Positions 63,128-64,000 of a stretch of 64,000 nt of DNA are shown here, piece by piece. The stretch covers positions 62,001 to 126,000 of the forward strand of contig CAVZKX010000005.1 in NCBI GenBank assembly GCA_963775975.1. The letters are read 5' to 3'. This DNA is from JANXQG01 sp963775975. Its GTDB lineage: Bacteria; Planctomycetota; Planctomycetia; Pirellulales; Thermoguttaceae. The position numbers and the translations under genes were made by a program. Position 1 is the first letter of the stretch; every line of letters begins with the position of its first letter. The notes beneath the pieces were generated by a model, which was not told the DNA's origin, did not search any database, and worked only from the letters and a program-made list of their open reading frames with translations.

Positions 63128-63795
63128 TTCTTCGCCTCCAATACGTCGTTCAGCCACGCCCGATGGAAGTCAAACAAGTCGGCATCGTGAATTAGCGTGA
63201 TATTCTCGATGCTGGCACAACTGCGAAGATTGGCCGATGATTCCGCGACGAAGCGGCGGCCGTCCGTCAACTCGATGAGCAATAGTTTTGCGTGCGAGAG
63301 GCAGTCAACCACACGATGTCCACGCTGGGCGAGCTCGTGCGATAGCCGCTGGCAGGTTTCCCTCTCATTAGATTTGAAATATATCGAATATAGAAAATCC
63401 ACCTTGCCTATGCTGCCGCTGTCGAGCGATGTCAACAGTTCTTCCAAATTGTCCTTGGAAAATCCAAGCGTTGCGATGCCGAGATACGCGATTTTCGCCG
63501 GCGCTGCCAGTTCCAGTGTCGCCTTGACGACGTGCCAGAGGCTATAGCGTTTTGCCGTTATCAGGTGGAAGGCTTCGCCCGGCTTTGGCAGCCGCCCGAT
63601 ATGCTGCACGGCATCGGCCAGCCGGCGGGCATCGACCATGACTTTCTTGTCCGCGCGGCGGCGAACGTGCCGCCGATCTCCGACCCAGCCGCGGGCCGCG
63701 TCGTTTTCGTGCCCGGCAAGCTCGGCATAGAGCGGCTTGACGCTCGTCATGTCGAGTTCAGGCAGCGAATCAGCGAAATTGGCTGTAGCGGTCAT
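63124..63795 (-). CDS. PLD-like phage protein
   Basis: 223 residues. C-terminal motif region: HAKLLLIELTDGRRFVAESSANLRSCASIENITL: an HxK site and an ASSAN-type region as in phospholipase D-like proteins, with Glu where Asp is usual in HKD, then FDFHRAWLNDV. One HxK only, so it would work as a dimer if active. It overlaps the small terminase start. Function unknown; possibly a nuclease. Confidence 0.7.
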   Translation of the reverse strand: MTATANFADSLPELDMTSVKPLYAELAGHENDAARGWVGDRRHVRRRADKKVMVDARRLADAVQHIGRLPKPGEAFHLITAKRYSLWHVVKATLELAAPAKIAYLGIATLGFSKDNLEELLTSLDSGSIGKVDFLYSIYFKSNERETCQRLSHELAQRGHRVVDCLSHAKLLLIELTDGRRFVAESSANLRSCASIENITLIHDADLFDFHRAWLNDVLEAKK

Positions 63796-63911
63796 TGTTT
63801 AGTGCTTTTTGTCCAAAAACGGGAAATCAGGCGGCGAGCAAAAAAGACTGGTAGCGGTCAACGAAAAACAAATGTGGCCACAATTTAGCCCCCCTACGTA
63901 GGGGTCATCCA

Positions 63912-64000
63912 TCACTCTTTCCACCACTCGCCATCGTCTCTTGTTTCCAACTGTTGTATCAGTTCGTTAGCATCGGCCAGCACCCTGCGTCTATCGCTAT
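63912..64000 (-). CDS. C-terminal end of a further phage gene
   Basis: Open to the window edge, stop at 63912. Visible end reads SDRRRVLADANELIQQLETRDDGEWWKE. Good codon use and no alternate frame. Too short to identify. Confidence 0.45.
   Translation of the reverse strand, partial: SDRRRVLADANELIQQLETRDDGEWWKE

Larger units (their letters stand above)
56022..64000 (-). mobile_element. Prophage, one end (integrase to terminase), continuing past the window
   Basis: Starts at the broken tRNA-Ser. Contains integrase, a small protein, tape-measure-like protein, metallopeptidase, coiled-coil protein, terminase large and small subunits and a PLD-like protein. The whole module is on the minus strand. 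The chromosome-like genes end at 55818. Capsid, portal and most tail genes are not in view. Confidence 0.8.

Overview
The window looks like a chromosomal piece from a planctomycete, probably near Pirellulales. The signs are five PEP-CTERM proteins, a fused SecDF, a DUF1207 protein, three copies of a short 'PFxPFRI...IRHPEM' protein, many dispersed palindromes between genes, and GC-rich, mostly SD-led genes. This placement is inferred from gene content; no rRNA marker is present. The last 8 kb is one end of a prophage inserted in a tRNA-Ser gene.

Layout. 1-4.6 kb: end of a terpene-cyclase-fold protein, a C-lobe-only pseudokinase, a DUF2167 membrane protein, a zinc-ribbon membrane protein and a lipoprotein. 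5-11.8 kb: a PEP-CTERM locus with a sigma-54 activator (GAFTGA type), a degenerate receiver protein and four closely spaced PEP-CTERM genes on the minus strand, plus one divergent PEP-CTERM gene. I see two matching dyads and a -24/-12 promoter between the activator and the receiver gene, so the receiver and the four PEP-CTERM genes may form one sigma-54 operon. 11.9-15.4 kb: an alpha-galactosidase-like secreted enzyme and a DUF1207 protein. 15.6-20.1 kb: a thiamine-binding-type protein and glcDEF (glycolate oxidase) with overlapping junctions. 20-25.8 kb: a repeat-rich gap, a RibD/DHFR-fold reductase, a lipoprotein, a VapBC-type pair, an EVE protein, a SAM methyltransferase and a HIT protein. 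25.9-38.6 kb, all minus: glyS (shattered by indels), a Ser/Thr kinase, secDF, yajC, tgt, two small proteins, a CPBP protease, pgsA, hicB, hicA, rimO. 38.6-48 kb: two small paralogues, an M20-type peptidase, a deoxyribosyltransferase-like protein, a sugar isomerase-like protein, hemD, a glycosyltransferase, isoaspartyl peptidase and an OPT transporter. 48.1-53.5 kb: a secreted protein, SRP RNA, dnaX, ybaB, recR and rpoN. 53.8-55.8 kb: a GH51 arabinofuranosidase.

Prophage (about 56.0-64.0 kb, continuing outside): integrase, small orphan protein, tape-measure-like protein, HExxH metallopeptidase, coiled-coil protein, large and small terminase, PLD-like protein and the tail of one more gene. The genes all run on the minus strand.

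Sequence quality. Seven genes (alpha-galactosidase, glyS, yajC, pgsA, M20 peptidase, dnaX, abfA) are broken by one- or two-base indels, often in G/C runs, with the protein motifs intact on both sides. This looks more like assembly error than decay, and glyS is by far the worst. Coordinates for these genes span the whole inferred gene.
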